A stretch of DNA of 11,598 nt from assembly GCA_964403935.1 (NCBI GenBank), contig CAYOIB010000086.1:1-11598 (forward strand), written 5' to 3'. Under the pieces are notes generated by a model that was not told the DNA's origin, searched no databases, and worked only from the letters and a program-made list of their open reading frames with translations. Positions 1-7,600 of this stretch are shown here, piece after piece (position 1 is the first letter of the stretch; every line of letters begins with the position of its first letter). The position numbers were made by a program, and so were the translations under genes. The stretch comes from SLLG01 sp964403935 (GTDB taxonomy: Bacteria > Verrucomicrobiota > Verrucomicrobiia > Opitutales > Oceanipulchritudinaceae).

Positions 1-82
1 GCCTTTAGCTTCCGTGATCATCTCTCTCATTCCATGCTTTCCTCTGCGCTATCCCTGAGCTCAGTGGTAGAATGCCTCAGAG

Positions 83-1201
83 CTAAAGCACTTTTGCGGG
101 GTGCAGGATCGGCTCGAGGGCGGTGTGGAAGCGCTGGGCGACCTGGTCCCAGCCGAAGGTGCGGCGGACCCATGCGGCTCCGTGTTCGCCCATTGCATGG
201 CGCTCCGCATCGCTGAGGCGCATGGCCTCAAGCAAGGCGGCGGTCAGGGCTTCGGGGCCTGTTGGGATCTGCCAACCGCATCTTTTCTGTGGAAGGTCGT
301 CCCAAGGTGTGGCGGTGGTCGTGATGACGGGTGTGCCGGCGGCGAGGGCTTCGCCAATGACGAGGCCAAAGTTCTCTGAATACGACGGGAGGACGAAGAG
401 GTCGGCCGAGGCGTAGAGCGGCCACTTGGCGGTGTCGTCAATGGCACCAACGAAACGGATGCGATCGCCATTGGGCTGGGTAGCGGCTTGGGCACGACAT
501 GTGTTGATGTAGCCAGCCTCATCATTCCCGGCAATAATCAACTCCCAATTCCTGTCGTTCACCTGGGCAAAAGCCTGAATCAAATCGGGAAGCCCCTTTT
601 TTGGATGGAGCCGCGAAAGGAAGAGAATACGCTTCGGAGCATTGGCGGGGCGTGCGGGGCGCTCCGGCCAGGTCGTGGGAAAATCAATACCATTGGGAAC
701 CACGATAACGGGACCGCGATAACCGGCTTGGCGGACATAGCCTGCCTCCAGTTCGGCAGTGACATGCACACAAGCCGCACGTTGGAGATCGCGGCGCGCA
801 TAAAATCTCCAAGCGAGCCACTTCTTCCAGCGCCGATATTCCAGTGCCCAAGGATCCAGCATACTCCGCGGGGAGGCGATGACAGGAATTTGTCGACGAC
901 ATCCAAGGGCGGCGATGTGGTGATTCAAAGGATCCCAAATACCGGCGTGGTAAAGACAGAGGTCCGAGGCGGGGGCGCGCGTCCAGGCGTCAAGGGTCTG
1001 CTTCAAAGCGCCGCGATCGGGGCTCACAAGAGCTTCCCACTCGGAGTGGGCCTTCAGGTCAATTGTCATTGAAGGAGCACGAGGACCGACCACCCGCACC
1101 GACTGCCCGGATCGTGCCAAGGCCAAGGCAAGAGCGGGCACACTCCGCGCAATGCCCCCCAGCTCGACTTCCAGCGTGGTGAAGGTGAAGAGGTATTGCA
1201 T
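83..1201 (-). CDS. GT4-family glycosyltransferase (GT-B fold)
   Basis: 372-residue retaining glycosyltransferase of family GT4. It probably transfers a sugar from a nucleotide donor during polysaccharide or O-antigen-type glycan assembly at the inner face of the cytoplasmic membrane. The N-terminal acceptor-side domain starts with a Gly-rich loop (ELGGIARSVP, residues 13-22). The C-terminal donor-binding domain begins at RILFLSRLHPKKG (191-203) and carries the EX7E motif in ENFGLVIGE (E276 and E284), followed by EALAAGTPVI. Length is normal for the family. The frame stays open upstream to 1474, but that extension encodes a decayed transposase, so I place the start at the Met of MQYLFTFTTLEVELGG. 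There is no clear Shine-Dalgarno site. No other glycan genes lie in the window, so donor and acceptor cannot be named. Family certain, substrate unknown. Confidence 0.93.
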   Translation of the reverse strand: MQYLFTFTTLEVELGGIARSVPALALALARSGQSVRVVGPRAPSMTIDLKAHSEWEALVSPDRGALKQTLDAWTRAPASDLCLYHAGIWDPLNHHIAALGCRRQIPVIASPRSMLDPWALEYRRWKKWLAWRFYARRDLQRAACVHVTAELEAGYVRQAGYRGPVIVVPNGIDFPTTWPERPARPANAPKRILFLSRLHPKKGLPDLIQAFAQVNDRNWELIIAGNDEAGYINTCRAQAATQPNGDRIRFVGAIDDTAKWPLYASADLFVLPSYSENFGLVIGEALAAGTPVITTTATPWDDLPQKRCGWQIPTGPEALTAALLEAMRLSDAERHAMGEHGAAWVRRTFGWDQVAQRFHTALEPILHPAKVL

Positions 1202-1263
1202 GGGCGATTTAGAGCGGGAAAATGAGGTCGGCAATGAAATGAAAGCGAAGCAACCGGAGCTTG

Positions 1264-1449
1264 TTAGCCTCCACCCCCACCCGCAAGCCAAGGCTTCTGC
1301 ATATCCACACCAACGATGAGCTCCCGGCTCTCCACCAACACACTGCCGTAGCGACCGGACCACAAGGTCCCGGCCCGTCCGTGCGTCCTGTTGAACCAGA
1401 GCGAATAACGCTGTTTGAGTAGCTTTACAAACTTCGCGAGATCGCACAT
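1264..1449 (-). pseudogene. Remnant of REP-associated (IS200-like, Y1) transposase, RAYT type
   Basis: A decayed fragment in two minus-strand frames. In the first frame (1449 to about 1327), KFVKLLKQRYSLWFNRTH then GRAGTLWSGRYGSVLVE matches the conserved core of IS200-like/RAYT transposases, which usually reads LKQRFSxWFN..GTLWE.RFKSVLVE. In the second frame (about 1318-1283), HRWCGYAEALA matches the later DYRWCGYGEAVAG-type segment of the same family. The stretch that normally lies between them (AAYIDLNPVRAG-like) is missing, so a deletion with a frame change occurred near 1319-1329. The N-terminal HUH motif and the rest of the protein are absent. It cannot be functional. Two REP-like hairpins lie immediately beside it. 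Family recognition is from memory of conserved motifs, not a search. Confidence 0.75.
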
Positions 1450-1514
1450 TCGCCCGAGCGAGCTTCTCTCGCATCGTCTCGCGCTCCTACCGCCCGCTTG
1501 CAGACAAGTTTGCC

Positions 1515-1581
1515 CAGGCAGGGATGTCTGGAATACCTGCGCTACGAGCGACAGGTGAAACAGACATTCCTGTCTGTTTCA
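1515..1581. repeat. Pair of REP-like hairpins
   Basis: Two related short palindromes. Unit A (1515-1530) is a 6-bp stem with one G-T pair and a GGGA loop. Unit B (1556-1581) is a perfect 11-bp stem with a TTCC loop. The reverse complement of unit A matches the core of unit B (1561-1576) at 14 of 16 positions, so the units are inverted relative to each other, as in paired REP elements. They lie next to the RAYT remnant and start 11 bases past the stop of the FG-GAP gene. Unit B could therefore also protect or terminate that transcript, but no T-tract follows it on the minus strand. Confidence 0.65.
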
Positions 1582-1591
1582 AATCAACTAA

Positions 1592-3898
1592 TCAGCGGGG
1601 AGACTGGGTGTATATGAGCAGGCGATCGTGGATGAGGAAGGCGATGTCAGGAAGGCCATCGCCGTTGAGGTCGGTGACGATACCCTCTCGTGGCTGGAAT
1701 CCACCAACACCGCGCCGCGGACCCATATTAACATTCTGGTCGAACAGGGTGAAGTGAAGGTAGCTGCTCCAGGATTGCTCACCATCAGGGAGGCCAAGGA
1801 TTTCGAGGACATTATTCTGGGCATCGACCGCAACGAGTTCGGCCGAGCCATCGCCTGTGAAATCCCCATATTCGAAAGCCATGTAATTCATCGGCTCCAG
1901 GTCTGTTTCGTAAGGCTCGTGAACATCCTCGAAAACCCAGGCTTGGCGATTGAAAGGAAGGACAAGGAAGCGCTCGGTTCCAAAAATCACCAAGGACTCG
2001 GGGCCATCCTTCTGCAGTTGGGCAAAGCGTGCGCCGAGCGGTTCAATGGGCGGCAGGGGGACGGAATCCACGAAACGCAGGACATTCGACTCATCCCTTC
2101 GGTGAAGGTGCAGTTCGTTTTCTTTCTCGGCGAAGACAAGGAAACCGGGATATTCCTTCTCTGGAGCAGAATGGGGAAGCGCAAGGCGTGTCGAACCTGA
2201 ACGGGCATTAAACTGATCTTCGATCACGAAATCCTCATCGGCATAACGAAGGATCCGGACAAAGCCCTGACCGGCCAACAATGCCGCCGGAGGTTGTCCC
2301 TCTTCAGGCGTCAAGAACGTCAAGTGGCGGGGTTCGACATCTCCGAGCAGGCTCTGGCGAAGATTACTGGACACAGCAACCTCGACCGGAACGTCATCCA
2401 GCCAACGGAAGAGACGCAAGGGCTCGCGCTGCCCGAGGAGAACCAAATGCGGGTGTTGCCCATCGACGGCGATGATGTACATAGCCCGAGGATCGCGCGC
2501 CTGATTCTCCAATTGAACAGAACGGGTGGTCCAGGTGAGCGGCTCAACAGACGATGGTGTCGCAAACGTGAGGAAAAAATCACGCCCCCGCTTCTCCAGA
2601 ACAATCAGATCCGGATGGGCGGCATTGGTGAAGGTGCCCGTAGCGAGCAAAAGAGGGCGGCCCTCCACAGGAATCAATTGTGGAAAAGCGAAGCGACCTT
2701 CCTGTGAGAACGCGGAAAAACCGACCAATCTCTCGTCCGCGCTCGCTGCGACCAGGAGATCCTGCGCCAAATCCGGGTGGGCATAAGCGGTCAAGGCTGA
2801 CAGGCTGGCAAAGGAGGGAAAAGGCACCCCTTCCTCGAAGTCACCGCCTGCACCCAGCATGAAATGCAGCACTTCTGCTCGAGCGGGATCAGCCGCAACA
2901 ATGCCAAGGTCTCCGGCACCCGAGAAATCGCCCACAGCAAACAATCCTGGATCCCGCAGCCTTGACGGGAGGGTGTAGCTTCGCGCCTGCACATTCCGCA
3001 AGTGCACATTGCCCGCCTCGGCGGCCGCGAGCCGAGCCGTGCGAATAACACCCGTCCGCTGCTCGGCGTAGACGAGGAGCGGATGCGCTTCTCCATCGTC
3101 GAGAAACGTGTGGCTCCCGTGTGCGATCTCCATGGGGAAGAGATACTCGGGCCCAAAACCGCCATCGACACTCTGGAGGCGCACGACAAGATGACGGTCC
3201 GAACCACTTCCCAGAACATAGACAATATCGAGGCGGCCATCGCCATCGACATCCTCCAGGCGAAGGCCTCCACTATCAGCCGAAGCCAGACGATAGCTTA
3301 CGGGATCTCGCATAGTTCCATCCTCTTCCTGGTAGAAGACAAGGATTTGGTCGTTTGAGAGTGCGATCAAATCCATCCGTCCGTCTCCGTTCAAGTCAAC
3401 TGCCCGGAGGGAAGCCGGCCACTGCTGAGGCTCAAAAGCCCGCGATTCAAAACGGGTTGAGAAAGCCCCAGTTTCGTCCTGGAAGAGAAGCGTCAACGGA
3501 ACTCGATTTCCGGTGAACGCGAGGTCCATTCGACCGTCACCGTTAAAGTCGCCCACCTGCAAGGCGTAAGCGTTTTGACCGGTGACCACGGACCGTCGAT
3601 CATAAGCGGCATTATCGAGAACCGGCACCCATCGGCTATGCCTCACCCGCCGGGAAAGCGCGGCGGGGGGTTCTCCATCGGCCCGTCGAAAGAGGAGCTC
3701 CACCGATCCCCGATCATTATTGATCAGGGCGAGATCAACAAGACCATCATCGTTCAGGTCGCCGTGGACGAGGCTGCGCGTACTCCAGTCAAGCTTGAGA
3801 ACCTCAGGTCCTTCGAGACTTACAGGAAAAGTATTATCGGCAGAGAGGCAGGTGCCAAGAGAGGCGCATACCAAGGAGAGAAGAGACTTTAATCGCAT
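1592..3898 (-). CDS. Exported FG-GAP/VCBS repeat protein
   Basis: 768 residues with a Sec signal peptide (1-20, cleavage near CLSA/D). FG-GAP/VCBS repeats, each with a DxNxDGxxD-type calcium-binding loop, are seen at about residues 46 (GDLNDDGLVDLAL), 116 (GDFNGDGRMDLAF), 167 (VDLNGDGRMDLIAL), 216 (DVDGDGRLDIVYV), 322 (GDFSGAGDLGIVA, degenerate), 677 (GDFTGDGSAELVAV) and 741 (TDLNGDGLPDIAFL). Such repeats form beta-propeller blades in extracellular or periplasmic proteins. The central part, about 340-670, lacks clear loops but has blade-like spacing. No catalytic domain, anchor or sorting tag is visible. It is the last gene of a probable operon, 21 bases after the preceding stop, and has only a weak ribosome-binding site. 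A structural, adhesive or ligand-binding role is likely; the function is unknown. Confidence 0.9.
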   Translation of the reverse strand: MRLKSLLSLVCASLGTCLSADNTFPVSLEGPEVLKLDWSTRSLVHGDLNDDGLVDLALINNDRGSVELLFRRADGEPPAALSRRVRHSRWVPVLDNAAYDRRSVVTGQNAYALQVGDFNGDGRMDLAFTGNRVPLTLLFQDETGAFSTRFESRAFEPQQWPASLRAVDLNGDGRMDLIALSNDQILVFYQEEDGTMRDPVSYRLASADSGGLRLEDVDGDGRLDIVYVLGSGSDRHLVVRLQSVDGGFGPEYLFPMEIAHGSHTFLDDGEAHPLLVYAEQRTGVIRTARLAAAEAGNVHLRNVQARSYTLPSRLRDPGLFAVGDFSGAGDLGIVAADPARAEVLHFMLGAGGDFEEGVPFPSFASLSALTAYAHPDLAQDLLVAASADERLVGFSAFSQEGRFAFPQLIPVEGRPLLLATGTFTNAAHPDLIVLEKRGRDFFLTFATPSSVEPLTWTTRSVQLENQARDPRAMYIIAVDGQHPHLVLLGQREPLRLFRWLDDVPVEVAVSSNLRQSLLGDVEPRHLTFLTPEEGQPPAALLAGQGFVRILRYADEDFVIEDQFNARSGSTRLALPHSAPEKEYPGFLVFAEKENELHLHRRDESNVLRFVDSVPLPPIEPLGARFAQLQKDGPESLVIFGTERFLVLPFNRQAWVFEDVHEPYETDLEPMNYMAFEYGDFTGDGSAELVAVDAQNNVLEILGLPDGEQSWSSYLHFTLFDQNVNMGPRRGVGGFQPREGIVTDLNGDGLPDIAFLIHDRLLIYTQSPR

Positions 3899-3919
3899 TA
3901 TAAAATCAGCAGACCTGCC

Positions 3920-5785
3920 CTACTCCGACGGGTTTTTGAGCGTGCTCTCCTGCCGATATCCGTAGCGAGTCTTGACGAGTTTCGAGAAGAGGAACAGGGG
4001 ATGATCAGAAAGGTCAGGCACGGCTGGAATCTCGCTGACGGGCCTGACCGCTCCATCCTCGTCATAGCCTCCAGAGGACGAGGCAGCGACTCTTAGAGCA
4101 AGCGCCCCTGCTTCGAGGACTTTCTGAAGATTGCTATATGAAAAGCCCACGGTGTCCGCCGACATATCGTCAAAATACCGACTCACGAGGGGTTGCCTCA
4201 TGAACCCGTTCCCCGGCTCTGCGAGGAGTGAAAGGATCTCGCGTGTCCGATCGAGATTACCGTTGGTATGGATGATCTGGTCTTGGGTTATCGCGATCGA
4301 TTGAGGCTGCCCCTGCATGGCCATCAGCGGGCTGCTGTAGATGGTTGCCCCCTGGTAATCAGCCTTCTCCAGCATCGCGTCCATCCCAAAAGCCGCCAGC
4401 AAACGATCGATCCCTTCGATCAGACGGTTCCCATCGCGAAGGCGGACCATGATGACCTGACTGGATGCGAGAACGCGTTGCGCCTCGGTCATCCTTGAAG
4501 CTTCCGCCGCAGTCGGTTCAAAGTTCAGGACAATAACCTTGTCGCCCAGGTTTTGGAAAATCATGGCATCGAGGTCGATCCCACTCGCTGAACTCAACTG
4601 GCTCTTGTAAGCCTGATACATATTTCCCCAGAGCGGCGAGACTTGTGGGACCAACCGATCGAGACGCTGTAAAAGCGCACCCACATCGTAGTTGAAGGCA
4701 CTAACGCCGGTCACATCCTGCGGAACAAAGGACAGATCAGGTAATTCGTCGACGACGTAGGCCATCAAGCTGTTAAGGAGCCCGTCGCGTTCCTCGATCT
4801 CGATGCCAGAGACACCATGTCCCCCGTCATCACTTGTTCTCCAGCTATAGTAGTAACCGCGGAGCGCATCGACCCGAATAAGATCCAGGATCTGCAACGG
4901 GGGTGCCATCATGCCGCCTTGAATCAAGCTGTCGGAGCCTTCCTGGATCTTGGGCAGGAAGGCGCGCACCACGGTATCCAGGAAATCAAGACGCCCAACC
5001 AAAAGAAAATCCTGATCCTCGAGAGCCTCGCTCCCCAGCTGGAAGACGGCAACATCAGCAATGGTTGAGGCACTGTCTTTGCCCCCGACCTGACGCACCA
5101 CGGCCGCTGCATCTTTCATCCCAAAGGAGGCCACAAACTGGCGGTCATCCAGAAGGAACAAACGGTGGTGAGCCGGGTTCTTCTTCTCTTCGGATTCGGC
5201 TTCGAAAACGGTGAACCCTTCCAATTCCCGTTCTGTAACCTTTACGTCTTCATCCTCTGCTTCGGCTTCCTTTTTCAGATGTGCCATTGCCTTCTCGAAA
5301 ACGGCTCTCTTGTTGTCGTGCTCCAGAATCACAGTCAGCGTAGAGCCGATCGATTGAAGGACCTCCTCCCCGCTTGCGTCATCGTCATCTAAAAATTTCT
5401 GAAAACCTGTCGGATCCGCTACACTCACACCAAATGCGAGCCGCCCTCCGAGAAGCTCCCTCAGTTCGGAATCCGTCAGCCCTAACGCTTCCGAAGCTTT
5501 CTCCAAAAAGGCTTCGAGACTGGTTGGAGGCAAATCTACTTCCTCATTGCTCAATGCGGTGAAGACAGCGCGAATAAAGGCTTGGACGTCATCCCTGCGC
5601 GCAATCCCGGCGAAGGGACTGGAAGACCAGCGGTCCAGCATCCCGTTGATTGGCATCGTTTCGCCATAGACGAAGGTCTTATCGTCGAATCGCGTTGCGA
5701 GCGGACTATCATCACCGGCGACATTGCAGAGGGCGGGCCCGAAGAGGGCAGCTGCCCCGAGAGAGAGAAGTTGGATCTTAGTCAT
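3920..5785 (-). CDS. Exported protein with duplicated DUF3352-like halves, function unknown
   Basis: 621 residues from the chosen Met (MTKIQLLSLGAAALFG). This start gives a compact signal peptide (about 1-24) and overlaps the protease stop by 8 bases, typical of translational coupling. In-frame Mets at 5812 and 5860 would only add sequence inside the protease gene. Two halves show the same order of elements: LLGGRLAFGV (111-120) and NLGDKVIVLN (412-421); TVILEHDNKRAVFEKAMAHL (151-170) and VIMVRLRDGNRLIEGIDRLL (444-463); GFTVFEAE and GATIYSSP; HRLFLLDDRQFVASF and QSIAITQDQIIHTNG, each followed by a helix. This resembles the DUF3352-type architecture, by pattern recognition only. An acidic/basic low-complexity stretch at 171-203 interrupts the first half. 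The Cys at residue 20 does not fit a lipobox (ALC). No enzymatic motif was seen; probably periplasmic. The start is moderately sure. Confidence 0.82.
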   Translation of the reverse strand: MTKIQLLSLGAAALFGPALCNVAGDDSPLATRFDDKTFVYGETMPINGMLDRWSSSPFAGIARRDDVQAFIRAVFTALSNEEVDLPPTSLEAFLEKASEALGLTDSELRELLGGRLAFGVSVADPTGFQKFLDDDDASGEEVLQSIGSTLTVILEHDNKRAVFEKAMAHLKKEAEAEDEDVKVTERELEGFTVFEAESEEKKNPAHHRLFLLDDRQFVASFGMKDAAAVVRQVGGKDSASTIADVAVFQLGSEALEDQDFLLVGRLDFLDTVVRAFLPKIQEGSDSLIQGGMMAPPLQILDLIRVDALRGYYYSWRTSDDGGHGVSGIEIEERDGLLNSLMAYVVDELPDLSFVPQDVTGVSAFNYDVGALLQRLDRLVPQVSPLWGNMYQAYKSQLSSASGIDLDAMIFQNLGDKVIVLNFEPTAAEASRMTEAQRVLASSQVIMVRLRDGNRLIEGIDRLLAAFGMDAMLEKADYQGATIYSSPLMAMQGQPQSIAITQDQIIHTNGNLDRTREILSLLAEPGNGFMRQPLVSRYFDDMSADTVGFSYSNLQKVLEAGALALRVAASSSGGYDEDGAVRPVSEIPAVPDLSDHPLFLFSKLVKTRYGYRQESTLKNPSE

Positions 5786-6719
5786 TCTTTGTGAAGTGGG
5801 TTGGAGGCGCATTGTAACGAAAGCCGCTGTTCGGGTTTCGAGGATCAAAAGCAAAGGCATCGCGATTGCGAAGGAATCGTTTGAGAACTTCAGCGGGAAT
5901 CGCGAACCCCAGTCCTTCTGTTCCGAAGCCCATCACCTTCATATTGTTCACCCCGACGACTTCACCGCGAAGGTTGAAGAGCGGCCCCCCGCTGTTGCCC
6001 GGATTGATCTCGGCTGTTGATTGGATGAAAAGATTCCCGTTGATTGAACGGTTACGGAGACTGACGATTCCCTCCGACACGCTTCGTTCCAAGCCCATCG
6101 GATTACCGATGGCGAAGACCGCTTGCCCCTGCCGAAGGGCCTCGGAAGAACCCAACGAAACGCTCTCGAATTTCCTCACCTTGTCGGGCTCAATCCGGAG
6201 GAGTGCCAAGTCCCACTCCGGGCTTGTGGCAACAATGCGCACGCCCTCGAAGATCCGCCGCTCCAGCCCCTGGCCCCCTCCATCCGGATCTTCAAAAACC
6301 GTTACGCGGAGATCGTGCTCACCCGCGATCACGTGATCGTTTGTCACCACCCAACCATCTTCATGGACGATGAAGCCAGAGCCCAGCCCCGTCGGCGTCT
6401 GCACCAAGACGACCGCACCGCCCACGCGACCTATCAGGTCTTGGACACTGAGAAACGGAAGGCCCGCATCTTCGTGGTAAAGAAACTGTGTCCCGGAAGG
6501 GCTCCCCCGTTCTTCCAGGGCCGGACTTGTCATCTCTAGAATAGCCTCTCGCGGGATGGCGATCAGAGTAAACCCCAGGTCCACATAAAGACGATCCGGC
6601 TTTTCTGCCACTATCGGAGCGGAGACCGAACTCCCGTCGATAAGGTCGATGACCATTGTCTGCGCCGAAGCGATCGCGACGGGGAGAAAACAGAGGAGGA
6701 CACGAAACATAAGGCGCAT
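5778..6719 (-). CDS. S1C (HtrA/DegP-like) trypsin-like serine protease, no PDZ
   Basis: 313 residues. A signal peptide covers 1-19 (MRLMFRVLLCFLPVAIASA). A short beta-rich segment at about 22-62 (IDLIDGSSVSAPIV, then LYVDLGFTLIAIPREAI) looks like a small SH3/Sm-like barrel. The protease domain follows, with the complete triad His129 (VTNDHVI), Asp170 (EWDLALLRI) and Ser243 (NPGNSGGPL), plus GSGFIVHEDGWVVTNDHVI and GLGFAIPAEVLKRFL. These are hallmarks of family S1C, which degrades misfolded or specific envelope proteins. It ends soon after the protease domain, so the PDZ domains of DegP/DegS are missing. The start at 6719 is chosen because GGAG lies 8 bases upstream and the signal peptide begins there; upstream in-frame codons to 6833 give no plausible peptide. 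First gene of a three-gene operon. Confidence 0.93.
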   Translation of the reverse strand: MRLMFRVLLCFLPVAIASAQTMVIDLIDGSSVSAPIVAEKPDRLYVDLGFTLIAIPREAILEMTSPALEERGSPSGTQFLYHEDAGLPFLSVQDLIGRVGGAVVLVQTPTGLGSGFIVHEDGWVVTNDHVIAGEHDLRVTVFEDPDGGGQGLERRIFEGVRIVATSPEWDLALLRIEPDKVRKFESVSLGSSEALRQGQAVFAIGNPMGLERSVSEGIVSLRNRSINGNLFIQSTAEINPGNSGGPLFNLRGEVVGVNNMKVMGFGTEGLGFAIPAEVLKRFLRNRDAFAFDPRNPNSGFRYNAPPTHFTKND

Positions 6720-6727
6720 TATCCGGT

Positions 6728-6731
6728 CTCC
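6728..6731 (-). promoter_or_regulatory. Ribosome-binding site of the S1C protease
   Basis: GGAG on the minus strand, 8 bases before the ATG at 6719. It is the clearest Shine-Dalgarno sequence in the window and decides the start against the upstream in-frame Met at 6833. Confidence 0.6.
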
Positions 6732-6833
6732 ACCCCGGAGGTTCAAGCCCGCGTCAAACAAAACTCCGCCAGTGTCCTCATGGCAGCAGAAGCCGTGTTC
6801 TGCGCCAACGATCAAGACTTTATGAGGCCGCAT

Positions 6834-7052
6834 GCCCCCGACATCCGCTGCTTGCGTGACAGCACCTGGTAGCTTATTCGTAACGTATCCTGGGCCCGCG
6901 CGCCTGCCCCCAACTTACCAGTGTGAACCCACGAGAAAAACGAAAGAGCCGCGAAAGAGGAGGAAAAAAGGCGCGTCTGGATGAACGCAGCGGTCGGCGG
7001 GCAAAGGAAAAAGAGCCCGAGCCGGAGCTGAGATCTTTCCTTCCCAGAGAAT
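6834..7052. other. Non-coding divergent region up to the scaffold gap
   Basis: No convincing gene on either strand. It must contain or border the promoter of the minus-strand operon, but I see no good -35/-10 pair. The part from 6926 to 6970 is purine-rich with short repeated units (acgaga, cgaaagag, gcgaaagag), similar in style to the low-complexity ACGAAA-type repeats common between genes in environmental genomes. Confidence 0.4.
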
Positions 7053-7152
7053 NNNNNNNNNNNNNNNNNNNNNNNNNNNNNNNNNNNNNNNNNNNNNNNN
7101 NNNNNNNNNNNNNNNNNNNNNNNNNNNNNNNNNNNNNNNNNNNNNNNNNNNN
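7053..7152. other. Scaffold gap (100 Ns)
   Basis: Exactly 100 consecutive Ns, the usual placeholder for a gap of unknown length. The real distance between the two flanks is unknown, and reading frames crossing it are meaningless. Confidence 0.97.
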
Positions 7153-7299
7153 CAGCGCCCGGCCCCGGCAGCCTGGCCGCCATTTAATGCAGCTATGTTC
7201 GGTTGACAAGGACCGGTCCTTTCCTCGATAGCACTCGGTATCAGAGTTCTCATTTCCATACTCCTGACCTTCCTGACCCTCCTGGCTCCGGCTCTTGGC

Positions 7300-7596
7300 T
7301 TGGCTCAGGTGAGGACGCCGGCTTTTGATCTGGATGAGACGAATACCTTGGTCGCGCAGTTTGATCAAAGCGATCCCCTGCCGCTGGTCTGTGAGTGGCG
7401 CTCAATGCCCCGCGCCCCGGCGATGCGGTGGAGCGAACTCCCCTCCGTCGGGACAGAAACAGACCGGCGTTTACAGGAAGATGATACGCTTGGCATCATC
7501 TCTGTTCCTTCGGAAGCGACCGATGTGGGGCAGCCATACGTGCTGGCCTGGCTCGTAGCAAGTGGTCGAGCAACCGCAGCGCCTCCACGACAATAA
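7300..7596 (+). CDS. Small probable secreted protein; true start unresolved
   Basis: The given start is a TTG and is the only ordinary start codon in frame near the 5' end, giving 98 residues. The frame continues upstream as far as 7207, and codons from about 7228 to 7305 read IALGIRVLISILL then TFLTLLAPALGLA, a textbook signal peptide ending in an Ala-x-Ala-like site just before QVRTPAF. No ATG, GTG or TTG precedes that stretch in frame; an ATG at 7195 is in frame but followed by TGA at 7204. Either an ATA/ATC/ATT start is used, the start was lost by mutation, or the assembly is wrong close to the gap that ends 43 bases before that ATG. The mature part (DETNTLVAQFDQ, EDDTLGIISVPSE) matches no family I recognise. 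A perfect hairpin follows the stop. Confidence 0.5.
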   Translation: MAQVRTPAFDLDETNTLVAQFDQSDPLPLVCEWRSMPRAPAMRWSELPSVGTETDRRLQEDDTLGIISVPSEATDVGQPYVLAWLVASGRATAAPPRQ

Positions 7597-7600
7597 GGAT

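Noticed and set aside
1202..1474. N-terminal extension of the glycosyltransferase to a Met at 1474
   Set aside because: The added 91 residues are the frame-shifted transposase remnant, not a glycosyltransferase domain; the family begins at MQYLF.
5786..5860. Longer form of the DUF3352-like protein starting at 5860 or 5812
   Set aside because: The extra residues fall inside the protease coding region and place the signal peptide internally; the Met at 5785 gives a standard overlap.
6720..6833. Upstream start of the S1C protease at 6833
   Set aside because: It would bury the signal peptide behind 38 unrelated residues; the Met at 6719 has a GGAG site 8 bases upstream.
6812..7368. Reading frames running through the N gap on both strands
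   Set aside because: They include 34 unknown residues from 100 Ns of arbitrary length and show no protein-like composition in the flanks.
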